DNA from: Rhodocyclaceae bacterium
Lineage (GTDB): Bacteria > Pseudomonadota > Gammaproteobacteria > Burkholderiales > Rhodocyclaceae
Assembly (NCBI GenBank): GCA_006218025.1
Contig: VBWA01000021.1
Coordinates: forward strand, 34,008-98,007
Direction of reading: 5' to 3'
Length of the DNA stretch: 64,000 nucleotides
Under the pieces are notes generated by a model that was given only the letters and a program-made list of their open reading frames with translations, was not told the origin of the DNA and ran no database searches. A program made the translations under genes and the position numbers. This document shows, piece after piece, positions 27,987-36,418 of the stretch. How positions within the stretch are numbered: the stretch's first letter is position 1; every line of letters begins with the position of its first letter.

Positions 27987-29618
27987 TTGATTTCCCCACC
28001 TCGCATCCAGACCCAGGTCCTGATCATCGGCGGGGGCGTCACGGGTACCGCACTGGCCCGCGATCTTGCGTTGCGCGGCGTCGATTGCGTCCTCGTCGAG
28101 AAAGACGACATCAACGCCGGCGCCTCGGGGCGCAATCATGGCCTGCTTCACAGCGGCGCCAGATACGTCGCCGGCGACCGCGAAGCGGCGATGGAATGCT
28201 GCGCGGAGGGCGAAATTCTCAAGCGCGTGGCGGCGCAGGCGATCCACGACAGCGGCGGCTATTTCGTCGCCGTGGAAGGGGACGACGAACGCTACATCGC
28301 CGACTTCCCGCTGTACTGCGCGCGGGCGGGAATCGGGACGCGCGCGGTCGACGTCGCAACGGCGCGCGCGCTGGAACCTGCGCTCTCGGACCGGGCGATA
28401 GCGGTGTTCGAGGTCGCCGACGCATCGATCGACCCGTTCCAGCTTTCGCTGGAGAGCATGGCCCAGGCCCGCAGCCTGGGCGCGCGACTGATGCGGCGCA
28501 CTCGCGTCGTCGGCCTCGAACGTGAAGGCAGGCTGATCCGCGCGGTGCGGGTTCGATCCATGGCTGGCGGGGAAGATGTGCGGATCGAAGCCGCGCAGGT
28601 GGTGAACGCCGCGGGAGCGTGGGCACGGGAAGTGGCGCTGCTCGCCGGAGCGCCGATCGACATGACGTATTCCCAGGGCACGCTGCTGGTCACGCACACA
28701 CGCCTGGCCAGTCGTGTGGTGAACCGCCTGCGGCGCCCCGGCAACGGCGACATACTGATGCCGGGCGGGACTGTTTCCCTCGTCGGCACGACGTCCACGC
28801 GGGTAGACGCCCTGGATGACATTCACCCGACGACAGCCGATGCCGACCTGATTGTCGAGGAGGCTACGCGCATGCTGCCGGCGCTGGCGACGATGCGCTT
28901 CATCCGGGCTTTCGCGGGAGTACGTCCGCTGCTGGGCTCCCCCGGCGCGGCGGACAGCCGTTCCGTCTCCCGCGGGTTCGCCCTGATCGACCACGAAGAC
29001 CATGGCCTGGACAACCTGGCGACGATTACCGGCGGCAAGCTCACCACCTGCCGGCTGATGGCCGAGCGGGCCGCCGATCTGGTCTGCCGGCGGCTCGGCG
29101 TGACCCGCCCCTGTGTCACCGCCACGACGCCCCTGCCGGCGGTCCCGGAATGCGAATGGACCGAGCCGGGTCGTTCGGCGCGCGAGTGGATGCGTTCCCA
29201 CGCATCGGATGACACGCTCCTATGCGAATGCGAAATGGTGCCGGGCAGCACGGTCGATGCCATCTTCGACGCGCTGCGCGCTGCGGGCGACACGCCGACA
29301 CTGACCGACCTCGGCCTGCGCAGCCGCGTCGGCAAGGGGCCCTGCCAAGGGGGTTTCTGCGCCGTGCGCACCGTCGCCCACCTGTATCAGCGCGGCGACT
29401 TCCACACGCAACACGGCCTCGCCGAGATTCTCGATTTCTTCGGCGAGCGCTGGCGCGGCCAGCGCGCAATCCTGTGGGGCGAGCAACTCGCCCAGGCCGA
29501 GTTGATGGAGGCGCTCCACTGCGGCCTGTTCGGTGAGGAGCTGCGCGGCGAAGGATTGCGTCGCGCCGGGCCGCCCGCCGCCCCGAACGCCGATCCAGCG
29601 GACAAATCCTCACCATGA
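27987..29618 (+). CDS. glpA: Anaerobic glycerol-3-phosphate dehydrogenase subunit A (copy 1)
   Basis: A 543-residue protein (E. coli GlpA is 542). FAD-binding VLIIGGGVTGTALARDLALRG at the N terminus, FAD-domain motif HNHGLLHSG-type (NHGLLHSGARY), and a C-terminal BFD-type [2Fe-2S] domain with CECEMV and GKGPCQGGFC. It oxidises sn-glycerol-3-phosphate to dihydroxyacetone phosphate. The TTG start at 27987 follows AAGAGG and gives the family length; no ATG is well placed. It overlaps glpB by 4 nt. Related to, but clearly diverged from, the copy at 55076. Confidence 0.92.
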   Translation: MISPPRIQTQVLIIGGGVTGTALARDLALRGVDCVLVEKDDINAGASGRNHGLLHSGARYVAGDREAAMECCAEGEILKRVAAQAIHDSGGYFVAVEGDDERYIADFPLYCARAGIGTRAVDVATARALEPALSDRAIAVFEVADASIDPFQLSLESMAQARSLGARLMRRTRVVGLEREGRLIRAVRVRSMAGGEDVRIEAAQVVNAAGAWAREVALLAGAPIDMTYSQGTLLVTHTRLASRVVNRLRRPGNGDILMPGGTVSLVGTTSTRVDALDDIHPTTADADLIVEEATRMLPALATMRFIRAFAGVRPLLGSPGAADSRSVSRGFALIDHEDHGLDNLATITGGKLTTCRLMAERAADLVCRRLGVTRPCVTATTPLPAVPECEWTEPGRSAREWMRSHASDDTLLCECEMVPGSTVDAIFDALRAAGDTPTLTDLGLRSRVGKGPCQGGFCAVRTVAHLYQRGDFHTQHGLAEILDFFGERWRGQRAILWGEQLAQAELMEALHCGLFGEELRGEGLRRAGPPAAPNADPADKSSP

Positions 29619-30943
29619 CGGGCGAACGGCGGAACAGCTTCGACGTCGCCGTGATCGGCGCCGGGATGGCGGGCATGGCGGCAGCCCTGTTTGCCGCGCA
29701 ACGGGGCCTTTCGTGCATTCAGGTCGGCAGCGGCGGCGGCGTTTTGTTCGCGAGCGGACTGCTGGACCTGCTGGCTGTCCACCCGGCGGCGGAGGGTCGC
29801 CAGTGGCAATCCCCCTTCGCCGCCCTCGCCGCACTCGCGCGGGAGCAGCCCGACCACCCGCTGGCACGGGTCGATCCGGCCTCGATCCGTACCGCCTTCG
29901 AAACCTTCGTCACGGCGCTTGGCGAAGCGGGGCTTGCATATGCTCCGCTGGATGAGCGGAACCGGAAGGTGCTGACATCGATCGGAACGCTCAAGACCAC
30001 ATTCGGTGTGCCCTTGTCCATGGTTGCGGGCGCCAATGCGCTCGATGCTCTCGATGCGCCGAATACGCCGAATACGCCGCCACGCTGCCTTCTGGTCGAC
30101 TTTCGCGGCCTGCGCGAGTTCAGCGCCCGCCAGATCGCCACGACCCTGGCCGATCGCTGGCCGGGTCTATGCCACGGGCGGATAGAATTCCCGGGCTTCG
30201 AGGACGTACCCGAACTGTATGCAGCGCATCTCGCCCGTGCCCTGGAAACCGGGGAAACCCGAGACCGAACCATTGCCCTCATCAGGCCGATGTTGGGCGA
30301 TGCACAGTTGGTCGGACTGCCGACGGTCTTGGGTCTCGGCCGCTGCCGCGAGGTTCATGCGGCCTTCGAGGCGGGGCTGGGCGTGCCGGTGTTCGAGATC
30401 CCGACCATGCCGACATCGGTACCCGGGCTGCGGCTGCTGGGCGCGCTGGAAACCGTCATGTCGGCTCGCGGCGTCCGTCGACGTCGGCTGGCCAGCGTAC
30501 GCGCGCTGGCCTTCGACGCGAACACGGGAACGGCCACGCTCGACCTGGACGGCGTTCCCGGTGGCGAGCGCGTGTCCGCCCGCGCGGTGGTGCTGGCCAC
30601 GGGGAGATTCAGCGGCCGCGGGCTGACGGCTGATCGGGGGGGCGTCCGCGAGAGCATCCTCGGATTGCCCGTGCATCAGCCGGCCTCGCGCGAGGCATGG
30701 CACCAGCGCGATTTCCTCGATCCATCCGGTCACGCGATCAACCGCGCCGGGTTGCGGACGGACGACGCGTGGCGGCCGCTGGACATGAGCGGAAAACCAG
30801 CCTGGCCGCGACTCTTCGCCGTCGGCTCGATCCTTGCCGATCAAGACTGGATGCGCTCGAAGTGCGGCTCCGGGCTCGCAATCGCCACGGCCTGGGCGGC
30901 GATGCAACAGCTTGCGGATCAGTTGCACGGAAACACTGGTTAA
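29615..30943 (+). CDS. glpB: Anaerobic glycerol-3-phosphate dehydrogenase subunit B (copy 1)
   Basis: A 442-residue flavoprotein: VAVIGAGMAGMAAALFAAQRG near the start, FEIPTMPTSVPG in the middle, and a C-terminal GSILADQDWMRSKCGSGLAIAT. In the GlpABC complex, GlpB accepts electrons from GlpA and passes them to the Fe-S subunit. A Pro/Thr/Asn-rich loop (APNTPNTPP) is encoded by short tandem repeats. It overlaps glpA (ATGA). No ordinary glpC follows; two Hdr-like genes take that place. Confidence 0.92.
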   Translation: MTGERRNSFDVAVIGAGMAGMAAALFAAQRGLSCIQVGSGGGVLFASGLLDLLAVHPAAEGRQWQSPFAALAALAREQPDHPLARVDPASIRTAFETFVTALGEAGLAYAPLDERNRKVLTSIGTLKTTFGVPLSMVAGANALDALDAPNTPNTPPRCLLVDFRGLREFSARQIATTLADRWPGLCHGRIEFPGFEDVPELYAAHLARALETGETRDRTIALIRPMLGDAQLVGLPTVLGLGRCREVHAAFEAGLGVPVFEIPTMPTSVPGLRLLGALETVMSARGVRRRRLASVRALAFDANTGTATLDLDGVPGGERVSARAVVLATGRFSGRGLTADRGGVRESILGLPVHQPASREAWHQRDFLDPSGHAINRAGLRTDDAWRPLDMSGKPAWPRLFAVGSILADQDWMRSKCGSGLAIATAWAAMQQLADQLHGNTG

Positions 30944-31000
30944 TGTGAAACAACTTGTCCGGAGCGACTGGTGATAATCGAGCGAAGCGAGCCGACTGGT

Positions 31001-31046
31001 AACCCCCCGCGAGGGGCGAGGCGGGGTTTCGCACCGCACGCGGTGC
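31001..31046 (+). repeat. Hairpin-rich spacer between glpB and the Hdr-like genes
   Basis: AACCCC (31001-31006) pairs with GGGGTT (31023-31028), and CCCC-GCGA-GGGG (31005-31016) is an alternative. GCACCGC-AC-GCGGTGC (31031-31046) is a perfect second hairpin. No T run follows, so a REP-like mRNA-stability or partial-attenuation element is more likely than a terminator. Confidence 0.5.
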
Positions 31047-31103
31047 GCCGCCGCAGCCGGCTGGCTGTGCATGGCTCTCGCCGCCACGAGCGTTAAGAAA
31101 ACC

Positions 31104-32813
31104 ATGCCGCACACGCTCTTTCATACGGCCCTCTACGCATCCCTGGCGCTGTGCGTCCTCGGCCTGCTGTGGCGCAGCTCGGCCTGGTTTCGCGTCCGCG
31201 TCGGTCCCGACGCGCGCGCCGTCACGCTGTCGCAGCGGCTGGGCGCGCTGTTGCGGGGCACCGCTACGGCGCTGTTCGGCGCGCGGGTGTTACACATCCT
31301 CGGCGCCTGCTTCCTCGACGTGCTGCTCCTGCGCAGGCTGTTCGCCAGGGAGAAGCCGCGCTGGCTGGGACACCTGCTCATCCTGGCCGGATTCACGCTG
31401 CTGCTGTTGATGCACGCCTTCGAGGCGCTCGTCACGGTGAAGCTGTTTCCGGGTTACGAGTCGACCCTGGCTCCCTATCTCTTCCTGCGCAACCTCTTCG
31501 GGGCCATGGTTGTGGCTGGAATCGCACTGCTGTACTTCGAGCGGTGGCGCCGGCGCACAGGCCTGGTGTCGGTGCGCCGGCCCATGGCGGCGGCCTTTGC
31601 AGTGCTGTTGGGATTTGTCCTCGCGACGGGATATCTGCTTGAAGCGCACAAGATAGCCTCGCCGCAGGCTTTCTACCGCATGGCAAAGCGCTACAGCGGC
31701 ACCACCGATCCAGGAGAACTCATGCCGCTGCGCGCCGTCTGGGCCAGCGAATTCGGGGTGGCGTTCGACGATCTTAAGGAACCGTTCGCATCGAACGTCA
31801 TGGAACGAGGCCGCCAAATGCATGACGCTGACTGCGCGGGTTGTCACGCAAAGCCCGCGTCCGCCTTCGTCTCCTACCCGGTGTCGCGTTTGCTGGCGCC
31901 GGTGACGGCTCTTCTCGACAAGGGGCGCGCGGATATCTGGCTGCTATACCTGCATGTGTTCGCCTGCTTCCTGGGCCTTGCGACGCTGCCGTTCACGCGA
32001 TTCTTCCATGCCGTGGCGGTCCCGATCAGTCTGCTGGTCAATGCCTCGGCGCCGAATCGAGCGTTCTCCGCCGCCGGCCGCGCGTCGAGGCGGGCACTGG
32101 CATTGGACGCCTGCCTGCGCTGCGGCATTTGCGATGCCCACTGCTCGGTGGCCCCGCTGGCGCGCCACCTGGGCAACCCGTATCTCCTGCCTTCGCACAA
32201 GCTAGTTGCCACCGGCGCCCTGGCCAACGGCCGCCTGCTGCGGTCCGGTCGCGAAAGCGACGGTTTCCGGGTCGCGGAAGGGGCCTTCCTCTGCACCGAT
32301 TGCGGACGCTGCACCAACGACTGCCCGGCGGGGCTGGACCTGGAGGACCTGTGGCAGGCCGGGCGCGGCGACCTGGCCGCCGCGGGCCTTCCGGCGCCGG
32401 CGCAGTGGGTGCGGGCACTGCCCGCCTTGGCATGGGCCGAGGCGCTGGAAGCGGCTGCCGGGCAACACACCGCTACCGACCCGGATGCGTCCTGCGCGCC
32501 GCTCTCCGCCGACCGCCGCAGTTTCTCCCGCTGCGTCCAGTGCCAGACCTGCACCAACGTCTGCCCGGTCGTGGCGCAAAGCATCGCCGCCGACCACCGC
32601 GTCGATCTGACGCCGCAGAAAGTGATGAACCTGCTGCGGCTGGGCCTGCGCGACCTCACCCTGGGTTCGCGCATGGTCTGGGATTGCGCCACCTGCTACC
32701 AGTGCCAGGAAAACTGTCCCGAAGGCCTGCGCGTCACCGACATCATGTGCGAACTGCGGGCGCTGGCGGCGCACCGCCTGGGCGCGGTGCGAAGCTGGAA
32801 GGCGCCATCATGA
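31104..32813 (+). CDS. Membrane electron-transfer protein: membrane domain, c-type heme site and HdrC-like Fe-S domain
   Basis: A 569-residue fusion. The N-terminal ~230 residues have about five membrane segments with several His, resembling a b-type cytochrome. A CAGCH heme-c site sits near residue 245, followed by another hydrophobic pair. The C-terminal part has HdrC/GlpC-like [4Fe-4S] motifs: CLRCGICDAHC (~336), CTDCGRCTNDCP (~397), CVQCQTCTNVCP (~477) and CYQCQENCP (~531). It follows glpAB and overlaps the next gene (ATGA at 32810). Inferred role: carry electrons from GlpAB to the quinone pool or a periplasmic acceptor. Confidence 0.8.
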   Translation: MPHTLFHTALYASLALCVLGLLWRSSAWFRVRVGPDARAVTLSQRLGALLRGTATALFGARVLHILGACFLDVLLLRRLFAREKPRWLGHLLILAGFTLLLLMHAFEALVTVKLFPGYESTLAPYLFLRNLFGAMVVAGIALLYFERWRRRTGLVSVRRPMAAAFAVLLGFVLATGYLLEAHKIASPQAFYRMAKRYSGTTDPGELMPLRAVWASEFGVAFDDLKEPFASNVMERGRQMHDADCAGCHAKPASAFVSYPVSRLLAPVTALLDKGRADIWLLYLHVFACFLGLATLPFTRFFHAVAVPISLLVNASAPNRAFSAAGRASRRALALDACLRCGICDAHCSVAPLARHLGNPYLLPSHKLVATGALANGRLLRSGRESDGFRVAEGAFLCTDCGRCTNDCPAGLDLEDLWQAGRGDLAAAGLPAPAQWVRALPALAWAEALEAAAGQHTATDPDASCAPLSADRRSFSRCVQCQTCTNVCPVVAQSIAADHRVDLTPQKVMNLLRLGLRDLTLGSRMVWDCATCYQCQENCPEGLRVTDIMCELRALAAHRLGAVRSWKAPS

Positions 32814-33646
32814 AATACGCGCTCTTCCTCGGCTGCAAGATCCCGTCCCGGCTGCCGGCCTACGAATTGTCGACGCGCGCCGTGCTGCTGCGCCTGGGCG
32901 TCACTCTGGTCGATCTGGAGTTCAACTGCTGCGGCTATCCCGCCCGCAACGTCAGCCGCGAGGCCTTCGTGGTGGCCGCCGCCCGCAACCTGGCCATAGC
33001 CGAGCGCGCCGGCCTCGACGTTCTGACTCCCTGCACCTGCTGCTTCGGCAGCCTGCGGCACGCGATCAGCTTCCTGGAGGAAGACCCGGAACTGCGCTCG
33101 CGGGTATCGCAGGCGCTGGCCGTTGAGGGCATCGCCTGGTCGGGGAAGACGGAGGTCGAGCACCTGTTGCCGGTACTGGCCCGGACGATAGGCGTCGACG
33201 CGTTGGGCGCCGCGGTACGGGCCCCGCGCGCGGGCCTGCGTGTCGCCGCCCAGTACGGTTGCCACGCGTTGCGCCCGAGCAATGTCGCCCGCTTCGACAA
33301 CCCGTTGGCGCCAACCACCTTCGAGACCCTGATCCGCCTGACCGGTGCCACCCCGGTCGACTGGCCTCGGCAGTTGGACTGCTGCGGCGATCCGCTGCAC
33401 GAGTCCAACGCTCCGTTGTCGGAGCACATCGCGCGGGCCAAGATCGCCGATGCCAAAGCGTCCGGTGCCGAAGCGATGTGCACCGCGTGTCCCCACTGCC
33501 ACCTGCGCTTCGATTCGGCTCAGGCGGGTAGCCCCAAGCCGTCGATTCGCAGCCTGCTCTACACACAGCTCCTCGGACTGGCAATGGGCCTGGATGAGAA
33601 ATCCCTCGGGCTTGAGTGTCCGGAATCGCCAATTCGCGGAAGATAG
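32810..33646 (+). CDS. HdrB-like protein with two CCG domains
   Basis: A 278-residue protein beginning MKYALFLGCKIPSRLPAYE, as in heterodisulfide reductase subunit B. Two Cys-rich CCG modules: FNCCGYP with CTCCFGSL, and LDCCGDP with CTACPHCHLRF. These hold a non-cubane Fe-S cluster in HdrB. In methanogens HdrB reduces CoM-S-S-CoB. In bacteria such subunits occur in quinone-linked complexes. Here it completes a GlpAB-HdrC-HdrB-like set; the acceptor is unknown. Confidence 0.85.
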   Translation: MKYALFLGCKIPSRLPAYELSTRAVLLRLGVTLVDLEFNCCGYPARNVSREAFVVAAARNLAIAERAGLDVLTPCTCCFGSLRHAISFLEEDPELRSRVSQALAVEGIAWSGKTEVEHLLPVLARTIGVDALGAAVRAPRAGLRVAAQYGCHALRPSNVARFDNPLAPTTFETLIRLTGATPVDWPRQLDCCGDPLHESNAPLSEHIARAKIADAKASGAEAMCTACPHCHLRFDSAQAGSPKPSIRSLLYTQLLGLAMGLDEKSLGLECPESPIRGR

Positions 33647-33754
33647 GTCACCACGCCATCGAACCAGTCCCCGACGAACAAGGGAAATGAGGCAATCCCG
33701 TCGGGAGTTGTGGCACGCAGCCGGCATGTTGCGGCGCGCCGGCAGCGGACAGCC

Positions 33755-33859
33755 GAAGGCCTTGCCACCGCCGGCCTCGGCCACCGGCGCCATCTTGCCC
33801 GCGATCACCACTGCGATGCGCTGCGCCGTCTCCTCCGCCGCGGCCGTGGGCGAAAGTCG
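33755..33859 (-). pseudogene. Fragment of a DinG-like helicase gene
   Basis: The minus-strand reading gives AQRIAVVIAGKMAPVAEAGGGKAFG, a degraded form of AQRIAAAIAGNLALVTEAGTGTGKT from the intact gene at 25428-27398. The nucleotide match is long (TTGCCCGCGAT...GCGATGCGCTGCGCC...CCGTGGGCGAAAG). The Walker A is damaged and frames are mixed. It ends exactly where a dispersed repeat copy begins. Confidence 0.7.
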
Positions 33860-33877
33860 GCGCTGGCGGCACGGCGA
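33853..33877 (+). repeat. Dispersed GTCGGCGCTGG repeat, fused to the dinG fragment
   Basis: Core copy whose AAAG start is shared with the end of the dinG remnant. It lies 57 nt upstream of the DUF4160 gene, in the same orientation. Confidence 0.75.
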
Positions 33878-33933
33878 CTCGGCTTCGCAAGGCTGTGCTC
33901 ATGGCACCATCCCTCGCGGGTATCATATCGTCC

Positions 33934-34173
33934 ATGAGTCCAACGATTTTTCGCGAAGGCGGCTTCCGTTTCTACTTCTTTTCGCGGGAAGAATCGAGAA
34001 TGCACGTGCATGTACAAGGTCAGAATGGCGAGGCAAAGTTCTGGCTTGAGCCGGCGATTGAACTAGCCCAACATGCCGGTCTTTCCCGACGCGAAATAGG
34101 TGAAGCAACCCGCCTGGTTCAGGAGCATGAAAATGACATCCGCAGCGCTTGGCGCAAGCACTTCCCAGGTTGA
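33934..34173 (+). CDS. DUF4160 protein
   Basis: A 79-residue protein: MSPTIFREGGFRFYFFSREE, then RMHVHVQGQNGEAKFWLEP and LSRREIGEATRLVQEHENDI. These are the family's hallmark segments. DUF4160 genes are commonly followed by DUF2442 genes, as here (40-nt overlap), and the pair has been suggested to behave like a toxin-antitoxin module. The function is not established. Confidence 0.82.
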   Translation: MSPTIFREGGFRFYFFSREESRMHVHVQGQNGEAKFWLEPAIELAQHAGLSRREIGEATRLVQEHENDIRSAWRKHFPG

Positions 34174-34402
34174 GGTAACCAATATTTCGCAGCACGGCTT
34201 CTGGCTATTGCTGGCAGATGAGGAACTGTTTCTGCCGTTCTCCGAATTTCCGTGGTTTCGGGATGTCGCGGTCGGCAAGATTTTGCACGTCGAACTTCCC
34301 TCCTCCAATCACCTCTACTGGCCCGACCTCGACGTCGACCTGGCCGTTGAGTCCATTCGTCATCCCGAACGGTTTCCGCTTGTCAGTCGAGTAAGCACTT
34401 AG
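34133..34402 (+). CDS. DUF2442 protein
   Basis: An 89-residue protein: VEVTNISQHGFWLLLADEELFLPFSEFPWFRDV is the family core. The ATG at 34133 is chosen because AGGAG lies 7 nt upstream; the ATG at 34127 is too close to that site. It overlaps the end of the DUF4160 gene, so the two are coupled. DNA-binding antitoxin-like behaviour is suspected from gene pairing only. Confidence 0.82.
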   Translation: MTSAALGASTSQVEVTNISQHGFWLLLADEELFLPFSEFPWFRDVAVGKILHVELPSSNHLYWPDLDVDLAVESIRHPERFPLVSRVST

Positions 34403-34497
34403 GATTTGGCATCAAACGCGAGTACGCAAAGTAACGTGACGCTGACCCGTTAAGCCATGTCCAATCCGGAATAAATCCGACATGGCGGCAGGCCAAG

Positions 34498-34520
34498 AGT
34501 CGGCGCTGGCGGTACGGCGG
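34498..34520 (+). repeat. Dispersed GTCGGCGCTGG repeat, intergenic
   Basis: Core copy between the convergent ends of the DUF2442 gene and the 570-aa membrane protein gene. Its flank after the core (CTGTTCGGCC) resembles the flank at 46049 (ATTGTTCGCT). Confidence 0.75.
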
Positions 34521-34563
34521 CTGTTCGGCCCGAACCTGCCAGCGGTGATCCGCGCAACCTACG

Positions 34564-36276
34564 TCAGCCTAACGAATCGGAAGTTCTCGCGGGTGGACTC
34601 GAAAGCGCCAAATACTCTCGGTCCGGTTCCGGCCGCAGCCCTTTCGCGTAGGTCTTGACGAGTCGCGATTGCTCGGCATCGAAAGTAATGCTTCCAATTA
34701 GGCACGAATCAGCAATTTCTATATTCACTTCTCGCAGGCGCAGATAGTTTTTCTGTGTCCACGCCAACACAACAGCTTTAAGGGCTGCGTGATCTCGTCC
34801 GTAGCCTGAGCGTTTCCCCATCTTCAGGCCCATTACGTTTAAGCAGATTCCGAGAACGCGGGCTGACTTGTAGTTCGGCATAGAGTCAAGGCGCCATATC
34901 TCGTCACATAGCCGCCGCCGCAGTTTGAATTGAACGATCTTCCATGCCCTATTGTCGTTGCTGTTCTCGAAGAATTCGCCCCATACCGAGCCGTAATGGA
35001 TGCTCCATGCCTTGTCGGGCGAACCGTCGATGCAAGCCGCCGAAAAGATGATCTCGAACATCGCTTCGGCAAGTCGGTCGTAAAAGTCTTCATCTATAAG
35101 CCTGTTGCGCCGCGTCCCGCGAATTCGGAGAGTTCGCGCTTCCGGTGGCGGATTCAATTCGCCAATTAGGTTGATGCTGTCCTTGATAAAATCGACACCT
35201 GCTCGAAGACGGTGCCAAGCGTCGCCGTAGTCGTCGTCCCTCGCTTTGTTGACATCGGCTATCGCACGGTTGGTGGTTTCCCGAATTTCGCGCAACGCCC
35301 CCGTAAGGACGTAGGAGTGCTGACCCCAATGTTCGCCTTCCAAATAGCTCTTTAGCGTCATCTGTGTAACGCGGCAATAGGTCGAGAATTGATCCGCGTC
35401 CCAAGCCCAAACAGATTTGTAGTCGATGTCGAGTGGAGAATGATGCTGAAGTGCCTCCACCAGTTCGTAGTTTCCGTATAGCGCTTGGCTGAACGGCTTG
35501 ATGTATCCGAGAAGGCCCGAGTAATAGCCTTCGTCTTCGTGGTACAGCCCCGAATCCTTATTGCGGATCGCCTCGGCGGATACATTCTGCGCAAATAGGC
35601 CAATGGGAATATGGAATGCCTTGGCCTCTGCAACAGCATCGAGAAAGCGAATCACCGTCGACTGCGATGATGCTACCAAGTGCCGGCAAAATTTACGGTT
35701 GGCGATCAGCAGCAGCATGTCGTTGGCGTAGCCTTCGGCACACGGCCTGAGCTCGCCCTTAGCTTCAGCCTTCACCTTCCCGAAGTTGCCGGCCAGCGTC
35801 ACCAGCGACTCAGCGGAAGCGGCGAGTTCATCGGCGATGATCGGAAGTTCGACCTCAGATCCCTTCAACACAACGCGGTAGAGCTCCTGAGCATACTTGT
35901 TGAAATTGTTGCCTCCGAATATCGGTGGTTTGATGAAGGCGTAGTGCATCCACGTGATAACTAACCCGAGGAACAGCGCGCCCAGGATGCCTTGCCAAAT
36001 GGCAGTCGTAATGAGGCTATCGGGGACGAGCCATTTCTCATTGATCCAGATATCCGTCGCCAGCGTTCCAAATCCGATTAGGCCGATTAGCGCGTAGGTG
36101 ATCTTGAAAAGCGGGATAGGCGCAACAGAGACGCGAAACCGATAGCGAATATCGGATACCGTATAGATGATGATAAGCAAGGCGAGTGCGGCGATGAAGT
36201 CCTTAAAGCCAAATAGACTCACCACCTCCTTGGTCGGAACTAAACAAATATCCCAGAATAGATAGGTGCACTGCAT
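34564..36276 (-). CDS. Unrecognised 570-aa membrane-anchored protein
   Basis: Three hydrophobic segments lie in the first ~120 residues (FIAALALLIIIYTVS, ITYALIGLIGFGTLA, GILGALFLGLVITW). A ~450-residue cytoplasmic domain without recognised motifs follows. It has visibly lower GC and more A/T-ending codons than its neighbours, suggesting acquisition. The start at 36276 has no clear ribosome-binding site and could lie somewhat downstream. It lies next to the HTH-ATPase regulator, on the same strand, 142 nt away. An accessory, possibly defence or signalling, protein is a guess. Confidence 0.65.
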   Translation of the reverse strand: MQCTYLFWDICLVPTKEVVSLFGFKDFIAALALLIIIYTVSDIRYRFRVSVAPIPLFKITYALIGLIGFGTLATDIWINEKWLVPDSLITTAIWQGILGALFLGLVITWMHYAFIKPPIFGGNNFNKYAQELYRVVLKGSEVELPIIADELAASAESLVTLAGNFGKVKAEAKGELRPCAEGYANDMLLLIANRKFCRHLVASSQSTVIRFLDAVAEAKAFHIPIGLFAQNVSAEAIRNKDSGLYHEDEGYYSGLLGYIKPFSQALYGNYELVEALQHHSPLDIDYKSVWAWDADQFSTYCRVTQMTLKSYLEGEHWGQHSYVLTGALREIRETTNRAIADVNKARDDDYGDAWHRLRAGVDFIKDSINLIGELNPPPEARTLRIRGTRRNRLIDEDFYDRLAEAMFEIIFSAACIDGSPDKAWSIHYGSVWGEFFENSNDNRAWKIVQFKLRRRLCDEIWRLDSMPNYKSARVLGICLNVMGLKMGKRSGYGRDHAALKAVVLAWTQKNYLRLREVNIEIADSCLIGSITFDAEQSRLVKTYAKGLRPEPDREYLALSSPPARTSDSLG

Positions 36277-36418
36277 AGAGACGATACTGTGTGTCGTTTG
36301 GGTATGTGAGTCAAGTATGATCCATCAACGACGTGACCCCGATCCTTTTCGCCCATATATTGGCTGAAAGCGGACGGAGGTATTTCGCAAAGCCAAATGG
36401 CTCTGCCCCTTTGGCCGG

